A stretch of 64,000 nucleotides of DNA from Caenorhabditis remanei (Eukaryota; Nematoda; Chromadorea; Rhabditida; Rhabditidae), in the NCBI RefSeq assembly GCF_010183535.1, contig NC_071332.1, positions 20,894,001-20,958,000 on the forward strand, in the 5' to 3' direction. Below, piece after piece: positions 1 to 11,226 of the stretch. Numbering within the stretch: position 1 is the first letter of the stretch; the number at the start of each line of letters is the position of its first letter. A model generated the notes under the pieces. The model saw only the letters and a program-made list of their open reading frames with translations, was not told the origin of the DNA and did not search any database. A program made the position numbers and the translations under genes.

Positions 1-240
1 AAAACGCTGATTCCAAATATATACTCAGTTTTTGCCCTCGAGGCCTGGTATTCGAGAAAAACGAGGTCAAAGTTTGGACCCTCTGACAGGTCATTGTCTT
101 TCCGACGCGTTAAAAATATCAGCAGCATGGTGTAGGCGGTTGTGAGGCGGTGTGGCATGAGGAAGGGTGTGGGTTCGGCCCCGTCTTCTCAGCTTTCCAA
201 CGATATAGGTCACGTCCGGTAACTCCATGGTCACCTGGAG
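1..240. repeat. partial copy of a dispersed element also present at 16390-17165
   Basis: The first ~110 bases (AAAACGCTGATT..., CAGTTTTTGCCC, GAGAAAAACGAGGTCAA) match bases 16450-16525. Bases 200-255 (CAGCTTTCCAACGATATAGG ... CCTAGTCAG) match 17100-17155. The middle of the longer copy is absent here. No coding potential is evident. It lies directly upstream of the vWA-like gene copy B1 and occupies the place where that gene's transmembrane exons would be expected. Confidence 0.6.
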
Positions 241-285
241 GCCTTCCCTAGTCAGAAAAGACAAAGAAAATAGGCTAGTTTATAG

Positions 286-1485
286 AAAACACATCTTGTT
301 CACCACGAAATACGACGACGTTGATTTTTGCATATTCCAATGATCTGACACCCGATCAAGTTCTAAACTCGTGGCAAACTCTCAGAAACAACTGCCAAAG
401 CTCCTATGATGTATATTCATACGCTCGACTTGATGTGAATTCGGATTTAAAAAATCACGGTTATTCCACCAGCTTGGAGTAATTCAGAAACTAAACTGTT
501 ATTTTTGAACCTTTGAATTTTCAGTGATATTGAAGACGACATCAAGAGCGATCTCCCAGATCCAAAAGAGTCCTATCCGAGTTATTACTTTGGAAGCAAT
601 ATTTTGATGTGTATTCGGGTAAAATTTGCTACGGTTTCCCTGAAAATCAACATGTTTCAGACTATGTTCACAAGTGATATGACCCTTTGCGGGGCAAAAA
701 TGTACTTTTTGGTCAAACGTCTTCCTAACGATACCGATGTCTCTGATTTAGTGTTTTTACTGAAAAAGTTTCATATTTCAATCACGTTCGTGGTATCAGA
801 AAAACCTTCGGGTGGGATGAATCAACAGGTATTGTACACGTTGGCAACACAAACTAATGGATTTTGTATCTTTGCGGAAGATCATAAATTTCAAGATGTA
901 AGAGAAATAACTTCAGACTTTCAAAAATTACTGATTTAGACGCCAGCTTGGGTACCATCATTCTGGCCTCTATACTTGGTGTATTCTGCCAATGCAGAAG
1001 TCAGATCAACCGGATCTGTCACGCTTCCTGTCTTCAATGCTCCGTTGGCCGGAGACTACTACATTTGCATGACCCTTCAGGACCATGGTATTATTGAAAT
1101 TCTTGGTTTAATTGATAACTGAAATTGTAGGAGCCATGCAGAAATTCAGAATGGTTCATTTAAAATGGAACAACAGTGAATCTTCAAGTTCAGGATTTTT
1201 TTTAAGAAACTTTAGAATCACATGCTGTTAAATTTGTAACGTTACATTTGTATTTCAAGCGGTAGAATCAAAGTTTTAGGGTGAAACCACGTATATCATA
1301 AAAGGTCCATACACATTGGATGCTGTGCCTTATAATATGACACTTGGATTTGAGTATTCGGATGACGAAATCAATATTCTTCAGATCAGAATATACAGTG
1401 TTAGGTAAAAACTTAGAAACTGTTAACACTTGAAGTACATGTTGATTTCAGCGCCGTCGACTGCTGGGTACCATACAGCAGTTGA
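286..1485 (+). pseudogene. vWA-like ('FAYSND') family gene copy B1, frameshifted and 5'-truncated in the window
   Basis: Exons 286-478, 525-618, 661-897, 940-1087, 1131-1235, 1280-1404 and 1452-1485 match B2 (2000-3544) exon for exon, with identical lengths except one. The product would be a nematode-specific vWA-like ectodomain: a 'IFAYSND' strand, then 'CGAKMYFLVKRLPND' and 'VSDLV' around the central fold, ending in 'WVPYSS'. The exon at 1131-1235 is 105 nt where B2 has 104. The extra base is in a T8 run near 1195-1202 and shifts the frame into a TAA at about 1229. No signal-anchor exon is visible upstream, where a repeat sits instead. Either this is a decaying tandem copy, or the T run is a sequencing error and the 5' exons lie outside the window. 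Confidence 0.6.
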
Positions 1486-1999
1486 TTTGGGATCTGGGTG
1501 CAGAATAGGACAAACTAAAGAAAACTCAAAATAATAATTGTTTTTTGTTGTCCGTTTTTACGATATAATCCTATTATGACGAAAAGAGACACTAAGTTCA
1601 GTATCGAAATGTCATGTGGAAAATGTAATGAATGAATCAAAAATGATTATTTTTTCTGTATCGTTGCATTTTCATTGCCAGAATTGGCATATCCTATGAT
1701 AGATGAATTTTTCAAGCCTTTCACTCTTAATGAATTTGCGTGACATTGGTCAAGAACTTTAATTTTGATTCTTGATATAATGAAAATTTAAATAAAATCA
1801 ACATTTGGCAGAGAGAAGTGTATTACCTTTCATCAGTTCCCATATGATAAGATTGCATAATTGAGAGTGCTGTGACTAATATATTTCCAACAAATTGGGC
1901 GGTCACAATTACTTCTACCCGTGAGGATTATAGAGGAAGGAATTGATTACAGAAACACCAATAATATTACTACTTCATGTTTAATGTTGTTTCCCAGTT

Positions 2000-3544
2000 A
2001 TGACTTCACAAATTCCAGAATCTTATGATGAACCTTCACAGTTAGTTTTTTTTTGTTGTTGAATAAGCTGCTTTATCTTCAGTTTATTGTTTTTTTCCAG
2101 CAAACCTCATTCCTCGGGAATCGTATCCATTATCATGAAGAATCGATTACGTAAAATTATATTTCTTGGAGTTGTCAGTTTTTTAATATTTTCTGTTATT
2201 ATAACTACAGTTATTCTTATTGTTTTTCTCCCAAGAAGTCACAGTGGTTATTTGGAAACTACGACTCCCTCAAAGTCTTCTTTCACTACGACAATCCCTT
2301 TCGGTGAGTTCATATCCGTATCTGAAGATCTTTTCATTTTTAGGCCACACTGATTGCACACCAAATCAAACTTCTACATTTTTCTTTGCGTATTCTAATG
2401 ATCTGACAGCCGATCAAGTTCTTAACACATGGCATACTCTAAGAAATATCTCGCAAGGCTTATATGATACGTATTCATACGCTCGATTTGATGTAAATTC
2501 GGATTTTAAGAATCACGCCTATTCTAGTAGCATCGAGTAATCCATAACATGGTTATTTTTGAAGCGTTCCATTTTTAGGGCTATTGAAGACGACATCAAG
2601 AGTGATCTCCCAAATGCAAAAGAGTCCTATCCGAGATATTATTTTGGAAGCAATATTTTAACGTGTATTCGGGTAAAGTCTGACACGATTTCTCAAAAAA
2701 TTAACATGTTTCAGGATATGTTCATGACCGATGTAACCCTTTGCGGAGCGAAACTGTATTTTCTGGTTAAGCGACTTCCTAACGATACCGATGTCTCTGA
2801 TTTAGTGTCTTCACTGAAAAAGTTTCACATTTCGGTCACGTTCGTGATATCAGAAAAACCATCTGGTGGGATGAATCAACAGGTATTGTACACATTGGCA
2901 ACAAAAACTAATGGAATTTGTATTTTTGCAGAAGATTATATGCTCCGGGAGGTATGAGAAAACATTTTAGGCTTTAAAAAATTTATTGATTTAGACCCCA
3001 ACTTGGTTGCCATCAATCTGGCCCTTATACTTGGTTTATTCAGTAAATGCAGAAGTCGGAGCGACCGGATTTGTCACTCTCCCAGTCTTTAATTCTTCAT
3101 TGGCCGGAGACTATCACATTTGCATGACTCTACAGGACCATGGTACCATTGACATTCTTGGTTTAATTGACAAATGGAATTGTAGGAGCCTTGGAAAAAT
3201 TCAGAATGGTGCATTTGACATGGTACAATAGTGAATCATCAAGTTCAGGATTTTTCAAAGAAACTTCAGAATCACATGCTGCTACATATGTAACAAATCA
3301 TTTTATATTCCAAGAGATGAAATTAAAGTATTAGGGTGAAACCACGTATATCAAAAAAGGTCCATTCACATTGGATGCTGTCCCTTACAACATGACACTT
3401 GGATTTGAGTACTCGGATGACGAAATCAATATTCTTCAGATAAGAATATACAGTGTTAGGTAAGAACAAAGAACAGTTAGCACTTCACTTGGAATACATG
3501 CTAATTTTAGCGCCGTCGACTTTTGGGTACCATACAGCAGTTGA
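2000..3544 (+). CDS. type II membrane protein with vWA-like ectodomain (B2)
   Basis: Nine exons: 2000-2040, 2101-2303, 2344-2536, 2579-2672, 2715-2951, 2995-3142, 3186-3289, 3335-3459, 3511-3544. All phases agree and give 392 residues. Residues 34-57 form one hydrophobic segment preceded by basic residues (KNRLRK), which suggests a signal-anchor, followed by a Ser/Thr-rich stalk. The ectodomain has a first strand 'FFFAYSND' and a later strand/helix 'AKLYFLVKRLPND...VSDLV', like the core of a von Willebrand A fold, but without a recognisable MIDAS DxSxS. I know of similar nematode proteins only as a domain of unknown function. TTTCCCAG two bases before the ATG could be a trans-splice acceptor. 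B1 upstream is a ~2.06 kb tandem duplicate. The role is unknown; a cell-surface recognition role is a guess. Confidence 0.75.
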
Positions 3545-3930
3545 TTTGGGATCTGGGTGCAGAAAAAGACAAACTGAAGAAAACGCACAATAATAATTGT
3601 TTTTTGTTGTCAGTTTTTACGATATAATCCTATTATGACGAAAAGAGACACAAAGTTCAGTATCGAAATGTCATGTGGAATATGTAATGAATCAATCAAA
3701 AATGATTATTTTTCTGTATCGCTGTTTCTTCTCTGCCGGAATTGGGATAACCAATGTTTTCTGGGTACCATACAGCAGTTGATTTGGGATCTGGGTGCAG
3801 AAAAAGAAAAATTGAAGCATACTATAATAACCGTATTACAATAATACCAATTGCTTTTTATTGACAGTATTAGTGATATAAGCCTATTAAGACGAAAATC
3901 CACTAAGTTCAGTATTGAAATGTCACTTGG
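3520..3930 (+). repeat. tandem duplication of the B2 last exon and 3' flank
   Basis: The block beginning CTGGGTACCATACAGCAG, with the following GATTTGGGATCTGGGTGCAG, TTTACGATATAATCCTATTA and GTATCGAAATGTCA(T/C), occurs at about 3520-3700 and again at 3755-3930, and also after B1 at 1465-1640. The second copy here is a terminal-exon remnant with no gene of its own. The stretch to 4440 contains further diverged copies of intergenic sequence (compare 1890 and 4160: CAACAAATTGGGCGGTCAC) and no gene I can support. Confidence 0.7.
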
Positions 3931-4461
3931 AAAATGTGATAAATAAATTAACTTTGTTTTGCTGCAACGTTGCTTCTTTTCTGCCTAAATTGGGATAGCC
4001 TATTAGAAGTTCTATGCAATTTTCAAAGACACGTGTCTAAAACTTCATCACCGTCGTAGTAAATGGTTCTTCATTTACCTCCGAAGACATAACACCCAAA
4101 GCAGACTCAGTTTGAGGGGTACATTATTTTTTAAATTAAAGTTTATTCACAATTTCAATGATTCTTGTCAACAAATTGGGCGGTCACGATTTCTTCCTTC
4201 AGAGCGGTGGACTTCTGCGCCCCATACGATGATTGAAAGTTGTTCCCTTCAGGTAAATGAGACTGTATCTAGTTTTTTAAAATTCAATCAAAATTGAAAT
4301 ATCTAATTAAAATTCTCAAGCCGTTCATATTTTAATATTGCAATTAAATTTAAAACCACACAATATTAAACTGCGAAAGTTATTCTTTCTTATCAATGAA
4401 ATAGGATTATATCATCAACGATAAGAGAAATATGTATTGTTAATGAATTTTTTGTTTCATA

Positions 4462-5414
4462 ATGAAATACATTTCAATATTTCTTATTATTTATTCACAA
4501 CACACAAAGTGTTCTCCAATTTGTCCAGATGGATTTGACTCAGTAGGAAATAATTGTTGGAAATATGTGCATAAGTTTATGGATCAATCTGGTGCGGACA
4601 CCGAATGTCTGCAGTACAATGGGGCGTCATTGATAAAGATTTATGATAAATATGTAAGAATTTTCATATTATTTACTTTTTCCCGATTATTCTTTAGGAA
4701 AACGACCATCTTCAAACCTACCTCATAGTAAAAAACGCCAATGATCGAGTTTGGCTTGGGATGACTTGTAACGAGTCTACAGTAGCAGCCTCCTGCAATT
4801 GGTCTTATGATAGAGGTACTGCAGCAGAATACAATAATTTTGGAAACAATTATCCGAATGTTACAAAAGGAGCTTGTGTTTATATGAAAAAAGATGACAA
4901 GAAATGGTATAGCAGTGATTGTGAGCAAAGGAGAGCGGTTATGTGTGAAGTGCCACAGACTAGTGAAGGTACCAATTTCTTTGCTTCTGAATATACATAC
5001 TATGTAATTTCAGATCCGTGCCCTTACAACTATAACCACAACTGCTACTTCCCTAGCGATGTCAACGCTTCCTTTGCAGATGCCGTCAGATCCTGCTCCA
5101 ACATGTGCGCAGATCTGGTATCCATCCACTCCGCCCTAGAAAATCGTTACCTAATCACAATCTCCGATATACAAGCAAGATGGTGGTTAGGAGGAGTCGG
5201 TCCGGCTCCTGATATCATAGTGTGGTCTGATTTCTCTCCTGTGACATATAGCAATTTTCAATTTTTTCATACACAAATTTCTGGTTGTCTGTATACGGAT
5301 ATCAATTATAATACTAAAGTTGATAGGCTTTGGTTTACTGATTATTGTTATAAGACGGCTAGATTCTTTTGTAAGAGACCGACTGGTACGAAATGTCTGA
5401 CTAATAAAAGTTGA
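4462..5414 (+). CDS. secreted protein with two C-type lectin-like domains
   Basis: Three exons (4462-4653, 4698-4968, 5014-5414) join in phase to give 287 residues. An N-terminal hydrophobic stretch (MKYISIFLIIYSQ) looks like a signal peptide. CTLD1 (about residues 20-155) starts 'CPDGFDSVGNNCWK' and contains 'WLGMTC', 'KWYSSDC' and 'AVMCE'. CTLD2 (about 156-280) has 'CYFPSD', 'ENRYLI', 'WWLGGV' and 'FTDYCYKTARFFCKR'. Both keep the cysteine framework, but the EPN/QPD and WND calcium/sugar motifs are absent, so classical carbohydrate binding cannot be assumed. It sits between B2 and B3. TGATAA/TTATCA-type sites lie at ~4390-4430. Nematode CLEC proteins are commonly induced by pathogens; that role here is inference. 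Confidence 0.85.
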
Positions 5415-5621
5415 TGTTTATGAAGCGTCTTTCCCACTAACACTTTATCTGCAAACCACGAAAATTGATAACAAAATTCTAACAATTATTTTGGATGTGG
5501 TGCCCCGGATGTTACAAAAGAGGCTTATTTTAAAAATTGATAACGCTGCTAATCCTAAATAATTCAATCAATTCCCTGATACGAATGTGTTTTAAGAATT
5601 TATGTACAACTAACAACTAAC

Positions 5622-7294
5622 ATGTCGACGACAGAAATAATTGGTGAGTTTCGTGCAAGAATTATTTAAACAATATTTTTATATCTCAGAAACCCCTCCG
5701 ATAGCTTCAGTTGAAAAATCGCCAGATCGAGTGTTCAAGTATTGCAAAATAGCAACCTTCGTGCTACTCGGCCTACTCATTCTAGGCGTTGTAGTATTCC
5801 TTATTCTATTCTTTGTAGTTCCAAAACATGGAGATCAAAGTGCAAGTAGTACTGTAGTGCCGAGTATTTCTACAATTGGTTCAACTACAGTAACGAAGTT
5901 AGCTACTACAACAAAGCCATCAAGTGAGTTGTATGATTCTTCTACAGTACCTCTAGTGACTAATGTAACTGCAGAACACTCAACTACATCGAAACATCTA
6001 CCTACTAATGGTAAGTTATGTTACATGAGTCTCCGCTGAATCGTGTTATCTACAGGACCAATCACCAATACCACGGCTTCGGGATTGTCTACTACATCGC
6101 CGTCCAATCGTAACACAAATATCTAAAATCTCGAGTAGGAGATCCCTGGATTTTTTCCAGGATGCTCTCTAATAACAAACACAACATTCCTGTTTGCCTA
6201 CTCCAACGACCTCCAATCTAGCTTGATTCAGAAGGCTCTGGGTGACATAAAGACATTCATTGTGAACCCGAAAATCACAACGTTTGCAAATAATCGATTT
6301 GACACGATTAAAGAAGACCCTATTCATTTTCATGGTTCGAAAGAGTGAGCTTGGAAATTAAAGATTCGAATTAATCGACTAATTAATAATTCAGCAACTT
6401 TACCGATTCCGTTAATGCATTATTACCAGATTCGAAACTGAAACTTCCAAATATCAAAGACGGAAGTAATGTTCTCAACGTGATTGAGGTAATATTATCA
6501 AAATGAAAATACTGTAAACCAATACTTGAAATTCCAGAAATTCCTTGAGCAACCAACGTGCGGAGCCATAGTTTACATCCTCATGAAACGACTGCCGGAC
6601 ACTGTGGACGTCACAGATCTAATCCAGGAACTTCGACTAAATCACATATCCGTGTTTCCTGTAATTGACTCCGCTTATATAGGAAGCAAGGATCAAAGTA
6701 TAATGTGCAAGCTGGCGCACACAACAAATGGATTTTGTGACTACCAAATAGCTAGTAGATTGGAAAATGAAGTTTATGAAACAATGTGGATAGTGTCTAG
6801 AGTCCATGTATTTGTATCACGAAGCTATCAAGTATCTGGAAAAGGTTCTATAAAAGTTCCATCGTTTGTAAGACCACCACAAGGAAATGAAAACGGATCG
6901 ATGGGTCTGGTGGTCACTTATCAGAATCATGGTAATTACTTATATGGTGATTGACTAATTAAATAAGCTTTCAGCACGAGATACCAATTTTAAAGCGCTG
7001 AATCTCACTATCACTGACGATCAGAATAAAGTTGTGCTAACCGGGCAGACAAAATCAACAAATGGAAATGCTTTGTTGAAACACCCCGTGTTGAAAAATA
7101 ATGTCACCTATCAAATTGATATCGATTATGAATATGCGAGAACGGATTGGTTCGAGAAGATTGATGTGAGAATGTATAGTATTTCGTAAGATTGGGAGGA
7201 GGTGGGGATCTTTCTAAGCATATATTTTTTCAGCCCGCCTGGCACATGGATTCCATTTCCAGCTTATCAAAACGTTTCAGCTGTCAGAGTCTAG
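5622..7294 (+). CDS. type II membrane protein with vWA-like ectodomain (B3)
   Basis: Eight exons: 5622-5643, 5690-6010, 6056-6109, 6161-6344, 6395-6488, 6538-6931, 6975-7185, 7234-7294, giving 446 residues with all phases consistent. The start is chosen from ATGTCGACGACAG after AACTAAC. Residues ~29-51 are a transmembrane segment after a short cytoplasmic tail, followed by a long Thr/Ser stalk (residues ~55-130, several TTT/TTS runs). The ectodomain begins 'CSLITNTTFLFAYSND', with 'CGAIVYILMKRLPD', 'VTDLIQEL' and 'TTNGFC' forming the vWA-like core. A C-terminal part opens with 'YQVSGKGSIKVPSF' and ends 'GTWIPFPAY'. It differs from B2 in a longer stalk and an extra small exon. Confidence 0.8.
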
Positions 7295-7514
7295 GTTTTA
7301 AAATCATTTCTGTTTGTTTATAATCTATAATCCCACTCAAATTGTTAATCAGAAAGACCTTCAAGTTAATAATTGCTTCGTGATTAGCTGCGTGAATAAT
7401 TTTGTTATATATAAAGTTTTCTTTTTAAATTTTGAGCGGCAGGAAGCGATTAAATGAAAAAGGTGTCTTTGACCATTAGTATGTATAGTTTTCATAGACA
7501 CATACTTACCAAAT

Positions 7515-8155
7515 CACGGGCCGACCCGCTGAAAATTTCAGGGCCCGGGCCGGCCCGCAGGGCCCGCAGCAAAAAATTATTTTTGAAAAATAGAATTGAA
7601 AGTCTTGGAAATTAAATGTTTTCTTTGGTTTATACTAAATCGAGGTCGGGGGATTCGATAAGACTACTTTCAGAAGCCTCCAGCAAGTTCTTGATCCTGA
7701 TTCTGATCATCGGCTGATCATCACAGAGACTTTGAGAGGCTCAAAGTTTATAGTGACAAAATAAGGCGTGGGATGAAGAAGACCCAAATGGGCCCTATGG
7801 GATCTAAAAATGGTACCATCTTGTTTGCAAGGGTCGAATTACTAAAATATCTGAAAATTTAAAAAAAAATCTTCGGCTGATCAGTCACAGTCAAGATGAG
7901 CCGAATTTTAATTTTCAGACATTTTAGTAATTCGACCCTCGCAAACAAGATGGTACTTATTCTGACAATTTCCGTTTTCACTTGTTGTCTTTTTATAATT
8001 TCTAATCAATAATATGTTTGCCATGAAGTAGTAAACGAAAAAACAATGGGAAAACGACGAAAAATGTTTTTTCAATATTTTGACGGGCCGAATGGGCCAA
8101 GCGGGCCGGGCCGGAGGATTTTTGGTTGCGGGCCCGGCCCGGCCCGTGACAAGTT
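7515..8155. mobile_element. inverted-repeat element with GC-rich GGGCCGG ends and a nested palindrome
   Basis: Left end 7517-7565 (CACGGGCCGACCCGC ... GGGCCCGGGCCGGCCCGC) and right end 8083-8150 are imperfect inverted copies, rich in GGCCCG. Inside, 7812-7860 (GGTACCATCTTGTTTGC, GGGTCGAATTACTAAAATAT) is repeated in inverse orientation at 7910-7957, making a second, internal hairpin. No transposase ORF is present, so it would be non-autonomous. It lies just 5' of a CTLD remnant (8185-8310). A related GC-rich fragment sits in the F4 intron at 61095-61215. Confidence 0.65.
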
Positions 8156-8184
8156 ATTTACAAATTTGAAAATGGGAATTGCCT

Positions 8185-8310
8185 ATTTCTAGATGTTAAT
8201 TATAATACAGGAATTGATGGATTATGATTTGCAGACTACTGTACTAGGTGGCCCTGGTATATTTGTAAACGTCGGACCGGCTTGAAATGTTCTGATAGTT
8301 TGTGAATAAA
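8185..8310 (+). pseudogene. C-terminal remnant of a CTLD gene
   Basis: Two pieces match the end of the CTLD gene at 4462: 'DVNYNTGIDG' (about 8192-8220) and, after a TTTGCAG acceptor, 'DYC...WYICKRRTGLKC' ending in TGA (about 8236-8306), compared with 'TDYC...FFCKRPTGTKC'. Everything upstream is missing and replaced by the inverted-repeat element. This is a truncated relic. Confidence 0.7.
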
Positions 8311-8450
8311 TATGTCAAAATTTGAAACAATTTTCACAAACAGAGAGCAAAGACCATCTACATTATTCTGTAATGATAAGATTAATTCCTAATTCTTACT
8401 AAGTCAAATTGCTTAAGACTATAATTTTTGCCTGCAAAGTGAGAACTAAC

Positions 8451-9211
8451 ATGCCAAGACAAGAGGGTGGTAAGTTTCTGAAAATGTTTTGAAAATTCTT
8501 AAATTTTAAGAGTCCCAAGTCTATACAAAGCTAAAAATGAAGCCAATCAAGGCCTAGAAGTAATTGAGCTAGAAGAGGAAGTTCCTGAAAATGATGCAGG
8601 TGAGTTTGTAATTGGAAAACTTGAAATCTACGTTTTTAGTTTTGAGATGAGCTAGAAGAAGAAGAACTTGTGAGGTATTGCTTTTGGATTTGGATTTTGC
8701 TTTTGGATATTGCTTTTGGAAAGTGTGTTTTCTATGTGCTAGAAGTGGTAGAAGAATCAGGACAATGGGGGAATGGATTATGTAAGGATGATCGCTACCC
8801 CTTTATTTGCGAGTTTCCACCAACTTTTTTGCCAAAATTCCAGACACTTGTGGCTTTAACTACAACAATCATTGCTACACAAAACTAAACTTCTAATTCA
8901 CATTCACTGATGCTCAAGACGCCTGCCAACGGGATTGCTCTACTCTATTATCAATCCATTCTGAACTGGAAAACCGATTTGTGGTTTCCATGTTCAACAC
9001 GACAGGAAGTCTTCTCTTGGCTGGTGTGGCTCCTTCTGAGAACTTGGTGATTTGGGCAGATCGCACTGCACAAGATTATAATAATTTGAAGTCGTTTGAC
9101 ATGGAACTTAGTTGTATTCATATGGATTTTCAGTCAGGTGACTGGAGTTCTGCTCTTTGTAACAAAGCTTCATGGATTGTTTGTAAGAGGAGAGTTGGAA
9201 TAAGTTGTTGA
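8451..9211 (+). pseudogene. decayed transmembrane-type CTLD gene
   Basis: A possible first exon starts at ATGCCAAGACAAG (8451) after AACTAAC, as in B3, and a second acidic exon follows (~8512-8600). The body is broken. Only the end of CTLD1 survives ('GQWGNGLC...YPFICE', ~8760-8815), and CTLD2 (8845-9211) has an in-frame TAA at about 8894-8896 ('CYTKLNF' stop 'FTFTDAQDAC'). The rest of CTLD2 is well kept ('ENRFVV', 'LLLAGVAP', 'IVCKRR'). A recent pseudogene is the simplest reading. Confidence 0.7.
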
Positions 9212-9355
9212 ATGATAATAATCTTTGAATTGAAATATCGATTGAATTATCAAAAAATTAAATTGAACAACGGACAGAAATGATAAGACAACTATCACAT
9301 CCTCTCTCTCTTTCTATTAAAATTGATAAAATGATTTATTCTCATTCTTCCTATC

Positions 9356-10978
9356 ATGTCCACTCTGCGAGACAAGTTATATGCTGAGCGGCAACTCAAT
9401 AAACGTGAGAGAGAAATTTTTCTTGAAGTAAATTATAAACTGTTCACGTTTCAGATGCTTTTGGAAATAGGCCATCCGTATCTAGAAATGAAGTTCTGCC
9501 AACTTCCAATGAGGATCCTACAACTGAGATGGAACCAATCCCGTGAGTTGTTTGGATTATTTCTATATAAAAGAATATTATTTCAGTAGGCAGAAACATT
9601 TCGCTTTGCTAAACCGAGTGGTTGATAGCCAGTTTCGTAAAATTATTCTAATAGGATTAGTTAATATCATTATACTTGGTGTCTTTGTCGCTGTACTTTT
9701 CTTCCTCATTTTCTTAAATCACAAAGATCCGCATGCATCTAGTCCTACAAAAAGTTCGACCTCATCTTACCCCACTACTAACACAAAGCCAACTGTAACT
9801 ACAACCACAAGTACACGAAATGCCACAGGTACTAAATCCCACTTTGAACTATTTTATATCGGATTCATTTTCCAGATTGCACTCCAACAACCCCTGCAAC
9901 ATTACTTTTCGCTTATTCTAATGATATATTTTCTGGCCATATTCAAGATGCTTGTGACTGGATAACCGAATATTTTACATCACTGAAAATAATCTATTTC
10001 GCAAATATTCGATTTGACACCACTACAGATGACCCTATTTATTTTCATGCTAACAAAAGGTGAGATTAAAAATTAGTGGTATAGATTTGTTTAAATTATT
10101 TAGTAACTTCACGGTATCCGTCAACACATACTTGCCTGATTCAAGCCTAAGCTTTCCCAGTCAACGTACTGAAAGCAATGTTTTAAATGTTATCAGGGTA
10201 AGTAGTGTTACTATTAGAATCTTCTATAATATTACCTTTCAGAAATTCCTTTCCCACCAAGAATACCCATTATGCGGTTCTATACTCTACATACTAATGA
10301 AACGATTGCCTAACACCAAAGATGTCTCTGATCTCATCCAGCAACTCCGCGAACTTCACATTTTCGTGTATACTGTAACTGACACCAATTCATTTGGTGG
10401 TACTGATCAAAGTCTTATGTGTGAAATCACTCACGCCACTAATGGCTTCTGCGACTTTCAAACTACTGATATGCGAAATGAATATTATCAAACTGCTTAT
10501 GAGATCTCCAGGACCTATCAATTCGTGTCGCAGAGCTATCAAGTATCCGGGCAAGGAGTTATAAATGTTCCATCTTTTGTAAGACCGAAACAGGGGAATC
10601 AAGCTGGGACCATGTCTCTGGTTATCACTTTTCAAAATCATGGTAATGATTTATTAATTGACAAAATTTAATTTTCCTTTTTTAGGTACCGATGACAATC
10701 TGAAATCTGTCAGCTTTTCTATACTGGACGATGAAGACAAAGTGGTTAAATCTGATCATTATAAATCAACAAATGGAAATTCTTTTTTGGAACATCCTGT
10801 ACTAAAAAATGACGTCACTTATAAAATAGTTATCAACTATGAGTATGGAGAACAGAGGAAGGAAATTATTGAAGTACGGTTTTATAGCTTTTCGTGAGTG
10901 GCGTGGATTAAAGACTATGAAAATTATTGACTACATTTCAGACCGGTTCATTCATGGGTTCCGTTTCCTACTTTTTGA
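9356..10978 (+). CDS. type II membrane protein with vWA-like ectodomain (B4)
   Basis: Eight exons: 9356-9404, 9455-9542, 9587-9828, 9876-10059, 10104-10197, 10243-10642, 10686-10893, 10942-10978, coding 433 residues with consistent phases. Exon 1 encodes 'MSTLRDKLYAERQLNKR', a short cytoplasmic module shared with the CTLD gene at 13792 ('MINRISQIYAERQARKR') and B5. The transmembrane segment is at about residues 65-89 ('IILIGLVNIIILGVFVAVLF'), then a Thr/Ser stalk. The ectodomain runs from 'TPTTPATLLFAYSND' through 'CGSILYILMKRLPN' and 'VSDLIQQLRELHIFVY' to the terminal 'WVPFPTF'. TGATAA sites lie upstream at ~9275-9330. Function unknown. Confidence 0.85.
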
Positions 10979-11226
10979 TTCACGCTTGAAATAATTACAA
11001 ATGTTGATTAATAGGATTATGTTAGGGGTATTAAAAAAAAGAGTTTATTGGTGAGGGTAGCATTCTCAGAAAAATGAAGCATTTCTTTACTTTAACTTGT
11101 GTATTCCCATTCCTAGCATTTGTAATCTTTATTTATCAGCAACAGTATAATATTTCATAAAATATAAATTAGAGGACTGTCACATGCCGATGATTTTGAG
11201 ATAAGACAACTGACTTCTTCACTGTA

